Source of the DNA: CAVPLM01 sp963713545
Lineage (GTDB): Bacteria > Actinomycetota > Thermoleophilia > RBG-16-64-13
Reading direction: 5' to 3'
DNA: 64,000 nt
NCBI GenBank assembly: GCA_963713545.1
Contig: CAVQME010000010.1
Span: 558,001 to 622,000 of the forward strand
The notes below the pieces were generated by a model that was not told the origin of the DNA, ran no database searches, and saw only the letters and a list, made by a program, of their open reading frames with translations. The translations under genes were made by a program, and so were the position numbers. Below are positions 23,060 through 31,470 of this stretch, piece by piece (position 1 is the stretch's first letter; each line of letters begins with the position of its first letter).

Positions 23060-25266
23060 TGCCTACCTGGGACAACCCCCTCATCACCATCGACGACAAC
23101 AAGTGCCGCATGTGCTACGCCTGCGTACGAGAGTGCCCGGCCAAGGCCATCCAGGTGGTAGATGGGCAGGCCCGGGTCATGCAGCCGCGTTGCATCGCTT
23201 GCGGCAACTGTCTACGAGTCTGCAGCCAGAACGCGAAGCAGGTCCGCGACGACACGGAGCGGATGTTCAGCCTGCTGGAATCGGACTCCCAGGTAGCGGC
23301 CCTGGTGGCACCCAGCTTCCCCGCGGAGTTCGTCGATATTGAGCCGGGTACTCTGGTCGCGATGATCAGATCGCTCGGCTTCGACTCTGTCCACGAGGTG
23401 TCGCTCGGCGCCGATCTAGTGGCCGAAGCCTACAACCGTCTGCTCGAAGAGAATCCAGATAACCGCTACATCACCACTCCCTGTCCGGCGGTGGTGTCGT
23501 ACGTGCGCAAGTATCATCCCCGCCTGATGCCCAACCTGGCCCCGCTGGTCTCCCCCATGGTGGCGATGGCGCGTGCGCTCCGCCACGAGATGGGGGAGGA
23601 CCTCAAGATGGTCTTTATGGGTCCCTGCGTTGCCAAGAAGCGGGCGTCGGTCGACTTCATCCACCAAGAGATCGAAGCCGTCCTCACCTTCGCGGAGTTG
23701 CGTAACGTGTTCGAGAAGCGCGGCATCAAGCCAGAGGACTTCCCCTCAGGCGACCGCTTCGATCCTCCGTATGGCGGAGTGGGCATGGTGTTTCCCATAT
23801 CCGGCGGCCTTCTCCAGACAGCCAGGATGAACGAAGACCTTCTGACCGGCGAAGTGATCGTCGCCGAAGGTAGGGACGAGTTCGTCGACACCATCAGCGA
23901 GTTCGATCTCTCCCACTCCGGCACTCGGCTCCTCGACGTGCTCGCCTGCCAGGGCTGCTATGCGGGAGCAGGGATGACCAGCGACATCACGATGCTGCAG
24001 CGCCGGACCGAGGTGAGCGCCTACGCCAGGAACCGTCTGGCTGACTTCAGCCAGGAAGAGCTGGCCGAGATCGAGGCGAACAAGGAGAAGTATCGCGATA
24101 TCGACCTGTCCCGCGAGCACGAGGTCGACGAGCAGACCCTGGGCGACTCCGCGACCGCCGAGGAACTGGAAGAGATCCTCCACCGCATGGGCAAGTTTCG
24201 GCCGGAGGACATCCTCAACTGCGGCGCTTGCGGCTATGAGGGCTGCCTGGAGCACGCCCGCGCCGTCTACGCGGGGCTGGCCGACTCGGAGATGTGCCTG
24301 CCTCATACCATCGAGCAGTTGCGTTTCGCCTACGACGAATTGGAGGAGTCGCATCGCTCGCTCGAGGACGCCCAGGACGCTCTGGAGCGCTCCACCAAGC
24401 TGGCCAGCATGGGTCAGCTGGCAGCCGGCATCGCCCATGAGGTCAACAACCCTCTGGGCACCCTGCTCCTGCACGCCAACCTGCTGCTCGAGGAGTGCGA
24501 GGACGAATCGCAGACAAAGGAGGACCTGGAGACCATCGTCGACCAGGCCAACCGGTGCAAGCGCATCATCTCCGGTCTGCTTAACTTCGCCCGGCAGAGT
24601 CGAGTGGTACGTCAACCGACCGACGTCGCAGAGCTGGTCGACAAGGTCGTGCGCATGACCCCGGTGGAGGAGAACGTGTCGGTGCAGATAGTCAGCGGGC
24701 TCTCCGACCCCATCGCAGAGATCGATGCCGACCAAATGGTCCAGGTGCTGACGAACCTGTTGACGAACGCTCAGCATGCCATGCCCGAGGGGGGCACGCT
24801 CACCATAGACCTGAGTGATGACCCCGAGACGGTGACCTTCCGAGTGTCGGACACCGGAGAAGGCATAAGTAAGGAGAACATGACCAAGCTGTTCGACCCG
24901 TTCTTTACCACCAAGCAGGTCGGTATGGGCACCGGTCTCGGGCTGGCGGTCACTCACGGCATAGTCAAGATGCACCGGGGTCAGATCTTGGTGGAGTCGA
25001 ACGCCGATCCCGTCGCCGGCCCCACCGGCACGACTTTCACCATCACTCTGCCGCGCCATGAGGAACGGAGCCCCACTGGGGCGGGTACCGGGGCAGCTTC
25101 TGGCGGGATCGAAGATCCGATGGCCGGCTCGCCGGCCGAAGCGCCGGCGCCGAGCGCCGGTATGCTGGTCGCGACAGGGGCCGGCCTGCGCGCGGATGCG
25201 GCGGTACCCAGCGCGGTCGCCCCCGCCGCCGCACCGGCCGCTTTCCTCGACGGGACCGCCGACTGA
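23059..25266 (+). CDS. sensory-type [FeFe]-hydrogenase domain fused to histidine kinase
   Basis: 735 residues. About 10-60 is a 2x[4Fe-4S] ferredoxin (CRMCYACVRECP, CIACGNCLRVC). About 85-310 is a hydrogenase-like domain with divergent loops: TPCP (Cys142; the canonical proton-relay Cys position is Pro), GPCVAKK (Cys190), CQGC (Cys297, Cys300). About 385-415 is a CGACGYEGC [4Fe-4S] domain. Residues ~445-660 are a histidine kinase: His460 in GIAHEVNNPLG, then NLLTNAQH, DTGEGIS, GTGLGLAV. The Ala/Pro-rich tail is unstructured. Family knowledge places such proteins in sensory (group C-like) hydrogenases; H2/redox sensing coupled to phosphorylation is my inference. AAGGAGG precedes the ATG. Confidence 0.88.
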   Translation: MPTWDNPLITIDDNKCRMCYACVRECPAKAIQVVDGQARVMQPRCIACGNCLRVCSQNAKQVRDDTERMFSLLESDSQVAALVAPSFPAEFVDIEPGTLVAMIRSLGFDSVHEVSLGADLVAEAYNRLLEENPDNRYITTPCPAVVSYVRKYHPRLMPNLAPLVSPMVAMARALRHEMGEDLKMVFMGPCVAKKRASVDFIHQEIEAVLTFAELRNVFEKRGIKPEDFPSGDRFDPPYGGVGMVFPISGGLLQTARMNEDLLTGEVIVAEGRDEFVDTISEFDLSHSGTRLLDVLACQGCYAGAGMTSDITMLQRRTEVSAYARNRLADFSQEELAEIEANKEKYRDIDLSREHEVDEQTLGDSATAEELEEILHRMGKFRPEDILNCGACGYEGCLEHARAVYAGLADSEMCLPHTIEQLRFAYDELEESHRSLEDAQDALERSTKLASMGQLAAGIAHEVNNPLGTLLLHANLLLEECEDESQTKEDLETIVDQANRCKRIISGLLNFARQSRVVRQPTDVAELVDKVVRMTPVEENVSVQIVSGLSDPIAEIDADQMVQVLTNLLTNAQHAMPEGGTLTIDLSDDPETVTFRVSDTGEGISKENMTKLFDPFFTTKQVGMGTGLGLAVTHGIVKMHRGQILVESNADPVAGPTGTTFTITLPRHEERSPTGAGTGAASGGIEDPMAGSPAEAPAPSAGMLVATGAGLRADAAVPSAVAPAAAPAAFLDGTAD

Positions 25267-25286
25267 ACGCCCCGAGGTAGCCGGCC

Positions 25287-26483
25287 GTGCCCGATCATCC
25301 ACAGGTCCTCAAGGTCGCAATGGTGGACGACGAGGAGCCGCTCTGCCTCGCGGTCCGTCGCATCCTCACCAAATACGGGACGGAAGTCACCGAGGTAGGC
25401 GTAGCGGTGACCTACGACCCGACCCATTTCACGAGCGGCGAGCAATTCCTCGAGGCAATCGCGGGAGGAGCGGAATTCGATCTGCTCCTTCTCGATCTGA
25501 AGCTCCCCGGCATGAGCGGGCTCGATGTACTCACCGAGTTGGGCGGGCAGAATCGCGGCATTCTCACGATCATGATCACGGCCTACGCCACGTTCGAGAC
25601 CGCGGTGCAGGCTACCAAGCTGGGTGCGTTCGATTTCCTGCCCAAGCCCTTCTCCCCCGAGGAGCTCAGGTACGCGGTTCGCAAGGCCACCGACCAGCTG
25701 ATCATCAGCAGAGAGGCCCGTCGGCTCGCCGAAGAGAAGCGGCAGGTGCGCTTCAACTTCATCTCCGTGCTGGCCCACGAGCTGAAGGCTCCCCTCAACG
25801 CCATCGAGGGCTACCTCAAGATCCTGCAGATGGACGAGCTCCCCGAGCGCCTGCCCATGATCGACCGTAGCTTGATCCGCCTGGACGGGATGCGCAAGCT
25901 CATATTCGACCTGCTCGACCTTACCCGGATAGAGTCGGGTCAGAAACAGCGCAACTTCGTCGAGGTCGACATCCGGACGCAGGCCAAGGCCGCCATAGAC
26001 CTCTTCACGGCCGAAGCTGCCGAACGGGGCATCGCCATCACTTTGAGGGCGCCCGATCCCGTTCTTATGATCGCCGACCCGGACGAGCTCGAGATAGTGC
26101 TCAACAACCTGGTGTCCAATGCGGTCAAGTACAACCGCGACGGGGGCAGCGTGACCGTGGCTCTCGCCCGCGAAGGCGATACGGTACGTATCACGGTGGC
26201 CGATACCGGCATCGGCATGACACCCGAGGAGAGCGCCAAGCTCTTCACGGAGTTCGTGCGCATCAAGAACGAGGACACCATCAAGATCCTGGGCAGCGGA
26301 CTGGGCCTCTCTACGGTGCGCAAGTTGGCCCAGTTGTATGGCGGCGATGCTACGGTGAAGAGCGAGAAGGGCACCGGCAGCATCTTCACCGTCATCCTGC
26401 GCGACGCCGCCCTGCCCGACGCGGCGCAGCGCGCCGGGGCGGCCGCCCCGGCGCCGCGGCTTCATTCTGAAACGAGTTGTTAG
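25287..26483 (+). CDS. hybrid: receiver domain + histidine kinase
   Basis: 398 residues. An N-terminal receiver (Asp70 in LLLLDLKLPGMSG, TAY and Lys in LPKPFSPEEL) is followed by a HisKA domain (His164 in VLAHELKAPLNA) and a HATPase domain (NLVSNAVKYN, DTGIGM, GSGLGLSTV). With the receiver first, it is a relay kinase: it would take phosphate from the upstream sensor kinase and pass it on, or be controlled by it. It has no membrane segment, so signalling is cytoplasmic. The last nine residues come from a repeat that also lies at 6549-6568. It starts at a GTG preceded by GAGGTAG. Confidence 0.9.
   Translation: MPDHPQVLKVAMVDDEEPLCLAVRRILTKYGTEVTEVGVAVTYDPTHFTSGEQFLEAIAGGAEFDLLLLDLKLPGMSGLDVLTELGGQNRGILTIMITAYATFETAVQATKLGAFDFLPKPFSPEELRYAVRKATDQLIISREARRLAEEKRQVRFNFISVLAHELKAPLNAIEGYLKILQMDELPERLPMIDRSLIRLDGMRKLIFDLLDLTRIESGQKQRNFVEVDIRTQAKAAIDLFTAEAAERGIAITLRAPDPVLMIADPDELEIVLNNLVSNAVKYNRDGGSVTVALAREGDTVRITVADTGIGMTPEESAKLFTEFVRIKNEDTIKILGSGLGLSTVRKLAQLYGGDATVKSEKGTGSIFTVILRDAALPDAAQRAGAAAPAPRLHSETSC
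26431..26454. repeat. 24-bp perfect palindrome
   Basis: The 24 bases read identically on both strands (arms GCGCCGGGGCGG). It lies inside the coding region of the receiver-kinase near the C-terminus and abuts the repeat copy that follows. It could fold into an mRNA hairpin before the stop codon. Confidence 0.9.
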
Positions 26484-26492
26484 GCCCTACCC
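26455..26492. repeat. single-arm copy of the 6409-6568 repeat element
   Basis: GCCGCGGCTTCATTCTGAAACGAGTTGT and the following (A)GGCCCTAC closely match the right end and flank of the 160-bp element at 6545-6580. No left arm is visible nearby. The repeat provides the last codons and the stop of the kinase gene. Confidence 0.85.
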
Positions 26493-26599
26493 CGCAATCC
26501 CCGGCTGAGTTAGTATTGCCGGACATCCGGTCTCACCGGGGGGTGAGCGGCGCCGACTGCGCCGCGCGAACGTGCTGAACGAGTGAGGGAGAGACTGTT

Positions 26600-26989
26600 G
26601 TGCCAAAGATCTTGATTGTGGATGACGACCCGGACATGGTCGAAGCCGGCCGGATAGTGCTGGAGAGGGAGGGCTACACGGTCGAGAGCGCGCCGAACAT
26701 CGTCGACGGCCTGACCGTGCTCGAGGAGAGCAAGCCCGACCTTTTGATCCTGGACGTAATGATGGAAGAAGCCGACGACGGCCTGCTCTTCGCCCGCCAG
26801 ATCAGGCGCAGGGGCCACGAACTCCCCATCCTCATGCTGACCAGCGTCAACAGGGCTATGGGGCTCAACATCGACAAAGACCAAGAGATCGTCCCGGTCG
26901 ATGAGTTCGTGGAGAAACCGGTCGACCCGGCCACTCTCGTGGAGAAGGTGAAGGCGCTGCTTGCGGGACAGGACGGCGGCTCATGCTAG
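26600..26989 (+). CDS. stand-alone response regulator receiver
   Basis: 129 residues: acidic triad IVDDDPD at the N-terminus, phosphoacceptor Asp52 in LILDVMM, TSVN and VEKPVDP. No output domain. It is a likely partner for the adjacent sensor kinases. It starts at GTG 26600 preceded by AGGGAGAG and overlaps the second nuoE by 7 bases, tying the signalling block to the second hydrogenase. It is similar in layout to the receiver at 22553. Confidence 0.88.
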   Translation: MPKILIVDDDPDMVEAGRIVLEREGYTVESAPNIVDGLTVLEESKPDLLILDVMMEEADDGLLFARQIRRRGHELPILMLTSVNRAMGLNIDKDQEIVPVDEFVEKPVDPATLVEKVKALLAGQDGGSC

Positions 26990-27504
26990 TCACCGAACGA
27001 GACCGGCTGCGTGAGGATGTGATGGCGGTCGCGCAGCTTACCGGTTTCAACCGCGCCTCACTCATCCCCATCCTCCGCGAGGTCAAAGAGAAATACCGGG
27101 GTGTCGACAGCTACGCCATGCAACTCATCGCCGATGTGCTCGGCATCCACCCGGTCGAGGTATACGCGGTCGCAACGTTCTACGCTTACACGCAGCCCGT
27201 GACCGAGGGGCGGTTCGTCTTCCGGCTCTGCCGGACTCTGTCCTGCGACCTGGGCGGCAAGGAACCCGTCGCCCGCCAGCTGCAGAAAGACCTGGGCATC
27301 GGCTTCGGGGAGACCTCGGCCGACGGGGTCTTCAGTCTCGAATGGGCCAACTGTATGGGCATGTGCGATCAGGGCCCGGCCATGCTGGTGAACGAGGACG
27401 TCTATTCCCGGCTCACGCCGGAGATGGTGCACGAGATCATCGACGACTACCGCAGCCACACAGAAGGTCACGCGACAAAACGGGCTCCGGAGCGGAAATC
27501 ATGA
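26983..27504 (+). CDS. nuoE: NuoE-like thioredoxin-fold [2Fe-2S] subunit, set 2
   Basis: 173 residues with the NuoE N-terminal helices (about 10-65, IPILREVKEKYRGV), then the thioredoxin-like domain with CRTLSC and CMGMC cluster motifs. It would be the HydC-type electron carrier of the second hydrogenase. It overlaps the receiver gene by 7 bases and nuoF by 4 (ATGA), so the three are translationally linked. Confidence 0.9.
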   Translation: MLVTERDRLREDVMAVAQLTGFNRASLIPILREVKEKYRGVDSYAMQLIADVLGIHPVEVYAVATFYAYTQPVTEGRFVFRLCRTLSCDLGGKEPVARQLQKDLGIGFGETSADGVFSLEWANCMGMCDQGPAMLVNEDVYSRLTPEMVHEIIDDYRSHTEGHATKRAPERKS

Positions 27505-28691
27505 AGACCCAATCAACGATGACCACGGCTGCGAACGAGCTGACCTTCGCGAGCATCCCCCCACGGGAGGGGCTTACCAAGGCGCTCGGCATGTCGCGGG
27601 TCGACATAATCGATACCGTCCGCGATTCCAAGCTGAAAGGACGCGGCGGCGCGGGATTCCCGACCGGCATCAAGTGGAACTTCGCCGCCGCCGAGAAGCA
27701 CCCCCGCAAGTACATCATATGCAACGCCGACGAAGGCGAGCCTGGGACCTTCAAGGACCGCCTGATCCTTTCCGACTATGCCGAACTGGTCCTGGATGGG
27801 ATGACCATCGGGGCTCGGGCCATGAACGCCGCCCTGGGTCTGATCTACCTACGGGCTGAGTACGCCTACCTGCGGGCCGGCCTGGAGGAGGCCATACGCG
27901 CCCGTCGCGAGGCAGGCCTCCTCGGGGTGGATATCGGCGGGATCAAAGGTTTCGATTTCGACATCATGGTGGCCATGGGCGCCGGCGCCTACGTATGCGG
28001 CGAAGAGACGGCCCTCATCGAATCGCTCGAGGGTTTCCGGGGCGAGCCCCGGAACCGCCCGCCGTTCCCGGTAGTGTCGGGCTTCCTGAGCCGGCCGTCG
28101 GTGGTCAACAACGTGGAGACCCTTGCCTGGGTGGCGTGCATCTTCGCCAAAGGCGTGGACTGGTTCAAGAGCGTCGGGACCGACGGCTCCACGGGGCACA
28201 AGCTTTTCAGCCTCTCCGGGGATTGCGAACGGCCCGGGGTGTACGAGTTCCCCTTTGGCATCAAGGTGGCAGAACTGCTGAAGGAAGTCGGAGGGGAAGA
28301 CGCCAAGGCCGTCCTCATCGGCGGCGCCTCCGGACGCTGCGTACCCAGATCGCAGTTCGAGAGGCGTCTCGCCTTCGAAGACATCCCCACGGGGGGCTCG
28401 ATCGTCGTCTTTGGCCCCGATCGGGACATGCTGGCCATCGCCCACAATCTGCTCGATTTCTTCGTCGACGAATCGTGTGGGCAATGCACTCCGTGCCGGC
28501 TCGGTAACGGGAAGCTACTCGAGGGAGTGGAGATGCTCCAAGCGGGCACCTGCACTCTCGAGTACCTGAACGACCTCAAGGCTCTGGCCAACAGTATGCA
28601 GGTCGCCTCCAAGTGCGGCCTTGGCCAGACGAGCTCGGTGGCCTTCCTCTCTATCCTCGAGCACTTCGGAGACGAAATCCATGAGTCCTAA
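27501..28691 (+). CDS. hydB: HydB/NuoF-type FMN-FeS subunit, set 2 (no fusion modules)
   Basis: 396 residues with only the NuoF core: GRGGAGFPTGIKW, CNADEGEPGTFKDR, an SLBB region, ESCGQCTPCRLGNG and CGLGQTSS. It lacks the N-terminal ferredoxin and the C-terminal GltD-like module of the set-1 protein, so it probably has one FMN and one nucleotide site, with NADH/NAD+ as the expected partner. The start ATG at 27501 overlaps the nuoE stop; the stop overlaps hydA by 11 bases. Confidence 0.93.
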   Translation: MKTQSTMTTAANELTFASIPPREGLTKALGMSRVDIIDTVRDSKLKGRGGAGFPTGIKWNFAAAEKHPRKYIICNADEGEPGTFKDRLILSDYAELVLDGMTIGARAMNAALGLIYLRAEYAYLRAGLEEAIRARREAGLLGVDIGGIKGFDFDIMVAMGAGAYVCGEETALIESLEGFRGEPRNRPPFPVVSGFLSRPSVVNNVETLAWVACIFAKGVDWFKSVGTDGSTGHKLFSLSGDCERPGVYEFPFGIKVAELLKEVGGEDAKAVLIGGASGRCVPRSQFERRLAFEDIPTGGSIVVFGPDRDMLAIAHNLLDFFVDESCGQCTPCRLGNGKLLEGVEMLQAGTCTLEYLNDLKALANSMQVASKCGLGQTSSVAFLSILEHFGDEIHES

Positions 28692-30612
28692 AGCACCTCT
28701 CCTCAAACGCCGGGCTCCGCTCAGCCAGCTGTTCCAGCCGGATGCCGAGTCACAGCGGACGGTCTCGCCGGACGCTCTCGGCGCAAACATCTCCGTCACC
28801 ATCGATGGTATGGAGACCAAGGTGCCCCTGGGCACGACCATTCTGGAGGCGGCCAAGAGCATCGGCGTCCACATCCCCACCTTGTGCTACCACCCCGATC
28901 TCGAGGTGGCCGGCCTCTGCCGCATCTGCGTGGTCGAAGTGGAGGGCCAACGGACGCTGCAGGCGGCGTGTGCTTATCCCATCACGGCGCCCATCAAGAT
29001 CAACACCTACTCCAAGGCGGTTCGCGTCGCCCGGCGTCATGTGCTCGACCTTCTGCTATCCGAGCACTGTGGTGACTGCTACGCCTGCATCCGCAACGGT
29101 CATTGCGAACTCCAAGCCTTGGCCGAGGAGTACGGGGTCGAGAAGTTCCGCTTCGGCCACATCGAAGAGCCGGTGCCGATCGACGATTCGAGCTACTCGG
29201 TCGTCCGGGACATGAACAAGTGCATCCGCTGCCGCCGCTGCGTCCGCACATGCATCGACATGCAGGAGGTCGGCGTGCTGGAGGCCATCAACCGCTCCGG
29301 CAGGGTCGAGGTCTCCACGTTCCTCCACAAACCCCTGGCGAATGTGGTGTGCATCAACTGCGGTCAGTGCATCAACCGCTGCCCGACGGCTGCGCTCTAT
29401 GCCAAGCCCGCCCTCAACCCGGTGTGGAAAGCTCTCGATGATCCCACCAAGCACGTGGTCATGCAGACCGCTCCTTCTCCCCGGGCGGCCATGGGCGAGA
29501 TGTTCGGACTCGAGCCGGGAACCACCGTCACCTATCAGATGAACACCGCGCTCAGGCGCATGGGCTTCAGCCACGTGTTCGACACCAACTTCACCGCCGA
29601 CCTCACCATCATCGAAGAAGGTACGGAGCTCATCACCCGCCTCTACAAAGCCCTGGTGCAGGGCGACACGAGCGTCGCCCTCCCGCAGTTCACCAGTTGC
29701 TCTCCCGGATGGGTCAAGTACTGCGAGCACTTCTATCCCGAGTACATCCCCAATCTGTCCACGGCCAAAAGCCCGCAGCAGATGTTCGGCGCTCTCATCA
29801 AGACCTTCTACGCAGAGAAGATGGGGGTCGATCCGGCCGACATCGTCAGCGTGGCCCTCATGCCGTGCTCGGCCAAGAAGTTCGAGTGCAACCGCCCGGA
29901 GATGCGCGACAGCGGCTACAAGGACGTGGACTTCGGCCTCACTACCCGCGAGCTTGGCGCGATGTTCAGGCAGGCCGGTCTGGACGTCCCCAACATGCCC
30001 AAGTCTGACTTCGACGACCCGTTCGGGACCGCGACCGGCTCGGGGCTCATCTTCGGCGCCACCGGCGGCGTGATGGAGTCGGCATTGCGCACCGTGCTGG
30101 AGTTGGTGACGGGCAAGAAGCTCGAGACCATCTACGAGCACGGCGACATCCTGCCGGTACGAGGCTTCGAGGGTGTCCGTTACGCTGAGCTGACCATCAG
30201 TGAGGTCGGCCCCGTGCCGGCTCTGCTGGCGCACCTGGTGCCCGACTGGGAGTGGCTCAAGGGAGCTACCCTCAAGGTGGCGGTATCTCACGGCACGGCC
30301 AACGCCCACAGAGTCATGGAGGACATCAAGGCCGGCGGCAAGTTCAGCGAGTGCCACTTCATCGAGTTCATGGCCTGCCCGGGCGGGTGCCTGGGCGGCG
30401 GTGGGCAGCCCATCCCCACCAACAAGGAGATCCGGGCGGCCCGGGCCAGAGCCATCTATGGGGAAGAGAAGACCCTGGACGTGCGGAAGTCGTTCGAGAA
30501 CCCGGCGGTGCTAAAGGTCTACGAGGAGTTCCTCACCGACGGACCGTGCGGCCACAAGAGCCACGAGTTGCTGCACACGCACTACGTGGATCGGGGCAAG
30601 TTCATCGAATAG
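28681..30612 (+). CDS. hydA: [FeFe]-hydrogenase catalytic subunit HydA, set 2
   Basis: 643 residues, with an extra ~38-residue N-terminal extension of low similarity to set 1. It holds a [2Fe-2S] domain (CYHPDLEVAGLCRIC), a His-ligated cluster (HCGDCYACIRNGHC), two [4Fe-4S] (CIRCRRCVRTC, CINCGQCINRCP), and H-cluster loops FTSCSPGW (Cys340, Ser341), MPCSAKKFE and CPGGCLGGGGQP. Both catalytic subunits share the Cys-to-Ser change in L1. It is the last gene of the operon; a 14-bp-stem terminator begins 36 bases after the stop. Expected to form a second HydABC-type complex with the adjacent NuoE and NuoF. Confidence 0.95.
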   Translation: MSPKAPLLKRRAPLSQLFQPDAESQRTVSPDALGANISVTIDGMETKVPLGTTILEAAKSIGVHIPTLCYHPDLEVAGLCRICVVEVEGQRTLQAACAYPITAPIKINTYSKAVRVARRHVLDLLLSEHCGDCYACIRNGHCELQALAEEYGVEKFRFGHIEEPVPIDDSSYSVVRDMNKCIRCRRCVRTCIDMQEVGVLEAINRSGRVEVSTFLHKPLANVVCINCGQCINRCPTAALYAKPALNPVWKALDDPTKHVVMQTAPSPRAAMGEMFGLEPGTTVTYQMNTALRRMGFSHVFDTNFTADLTIIEEGTELITRLYKALVQGDTSVALPQFTSCSPGWVKYCEHFYPEYIPNLSTAKSPQQMFGALIKTFYAEKMGVDPADIVSVALMPCSAKKFECNRPEMRDSGYKDVDFGLTTRELGAMFRQAGLDVPNMPKSDFDDPFGTATGSGLIFGATGGVMESALRTVLELVTGKKLETIYEHGDILPVRGFEGVRYAELTISEVGPVPALLAHLVPDWEWLKGATLKVAVSHGTANAHRVMEDIKAGGKFSECHFIEFMACPGGCLGGGGQPIPTNKEIRAARARAIYGEEKTLDVRKSFENPAVLKVYEEFLTDGPCGHKSHELLHTHYVDRGKFIE

Positions 30613-30647
30613 CGCCGCGGACATCTCGGTTCCTCGCGAGAGCGACC

Positions 30648-30680
30648 ACAAAGAGCCCCGGCAAGCCCGGGGCTCTTTGT
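30648..30680. terminator. bidirectional intrinsic terminator
   Basis: A perfect 14-base stem (ACAAAGAGCCCCGG with CCGGGGCTCTTTGT) with a 5-base loop closes the hydrogenase operon on the plus strand and the DUF456 gene (ending at 30681) on the minus strand. Confidence 0.9.
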
Positions 30681-31178
30681 CTAGGCAGCGAAGTGGACGA
30701 TCACCCCGACCATCCACACCGACCCGGCGAGAGCCACCATGGCGAACTCGACCAGCATGCCCAGGCCGGTGGCCTTCAGCGCCTCGAGGCTGGATCTGAG
30801 CGCAGTCCGGGAGTCTCCCACCCGCACATACTCGCTCACGAACAGCCCCGCGGCGAAGCCGATCATAAGACCGAACAGAGGGATCACGAACATCCCCACG
30901 ATGCCCGCCAGCACCGCTACGAGGATGGAGCGTCGGGGGATCTTCTCGCGCTTGAGCTTGCGCCCTGTCAAGAGGGCGCTGGCCGACCAGCCTATGCAGA
31001 CGAGCACGGCTCCGATGCCCGCTGCGGTCCACGACGCGGCTGAGCCGAGCACCCACCCCCATGCGATCAGCGTGACGAGGGCCACCGGGCTGCCGGGCAG
31101 CAGCGGGTAGACCGTCCCGAACACGGCGACGGCCAGCAGAACGCCGGCGACGACTGTGACGATGATGTCGGCGACCAT
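30681..31178 (-). CDS. DUF456 family membrane protein
   Basis: 165 residues with four to five hydrophobic segments and the DUF456 pattern: VYPLLPGSPVALVTLIAWGW near the N-terminus and PRRSILVAVLAGIVGMFVI in the middle. Function of the family is unknown. It ends convergently with hydA at the bidirectional terminator. About 290 bases separate it from the surface protein gene upstream. Confidence 0.75.
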   Translation of the reverse strand: MVADIIVTVVAGVLLAVAVFGTVYPLLPGSPVALVTLIAWGWVLGSAASWTAAGIGAVLVCIGWSASALLTGRKLKREKIPRRSILVAVLAGIVGMFVIPLFGLMIGFAAGLFVSEYVRVGDSRTALRSSLEALKATGLGMLVEFAMVALAGSVWMVGVIVHFAA

Positions 31179-31470
31179 ACCGCTACCCTCCGAATGCCAC
31201 GGTCGGCCTATGCTCCCACGATGCCTGAGCCAAGACTCCTCGCCAATCTGGCATTATCGGGCGCATAGATAGGCCCCGCACTACCACGTGCCGTCTCGTC
31301 CTCGGGTGGCCCCGGCCAAGCGGTGGCCACACGAGGCGGAGGCGCCACGGGCTAACCCAGTCCGTCCTTACTGTGCCGCCGGCAGATCAGACCTACCGAC
31401 AGCATGAGGTTGGAAAGGATCTGGGCTCGTGCCGCTTGGAAAGGCAATCTCGTCCCCATCGATCGTGGCC
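31179..31470. other. 292-base intergenic region, no gene found
   Basis: No open frame or known RNA is recognisable. It can form imperfect stem-loops (for example GGCCTATGC at 31205 against GCATAG..AGGCC near 31264), but I see no RNase P, tmRNA or SRP motifs. It may hold the promoter of the DUF456 gene. Confidence 0.5.

Noticed and set aside
19166..25302. Long open frames on the minus strand opposite the hydrogenase genes (up to ~590 codons)
   Set aside because: They mirror high-GC third-position bias of the real plus-strand genes, show no known domain and lack ribosome sites; the plus-strand proteins have complete FeS and flavin motifs.
31179..31470. RNase P, tmRNA or SRP RNA in the intergenic gap
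   Set aside because: The conserved cores (for example GAGGAAAGTCC of RNase P or the tmRNA tRNA-like ends) are absent on both strands.
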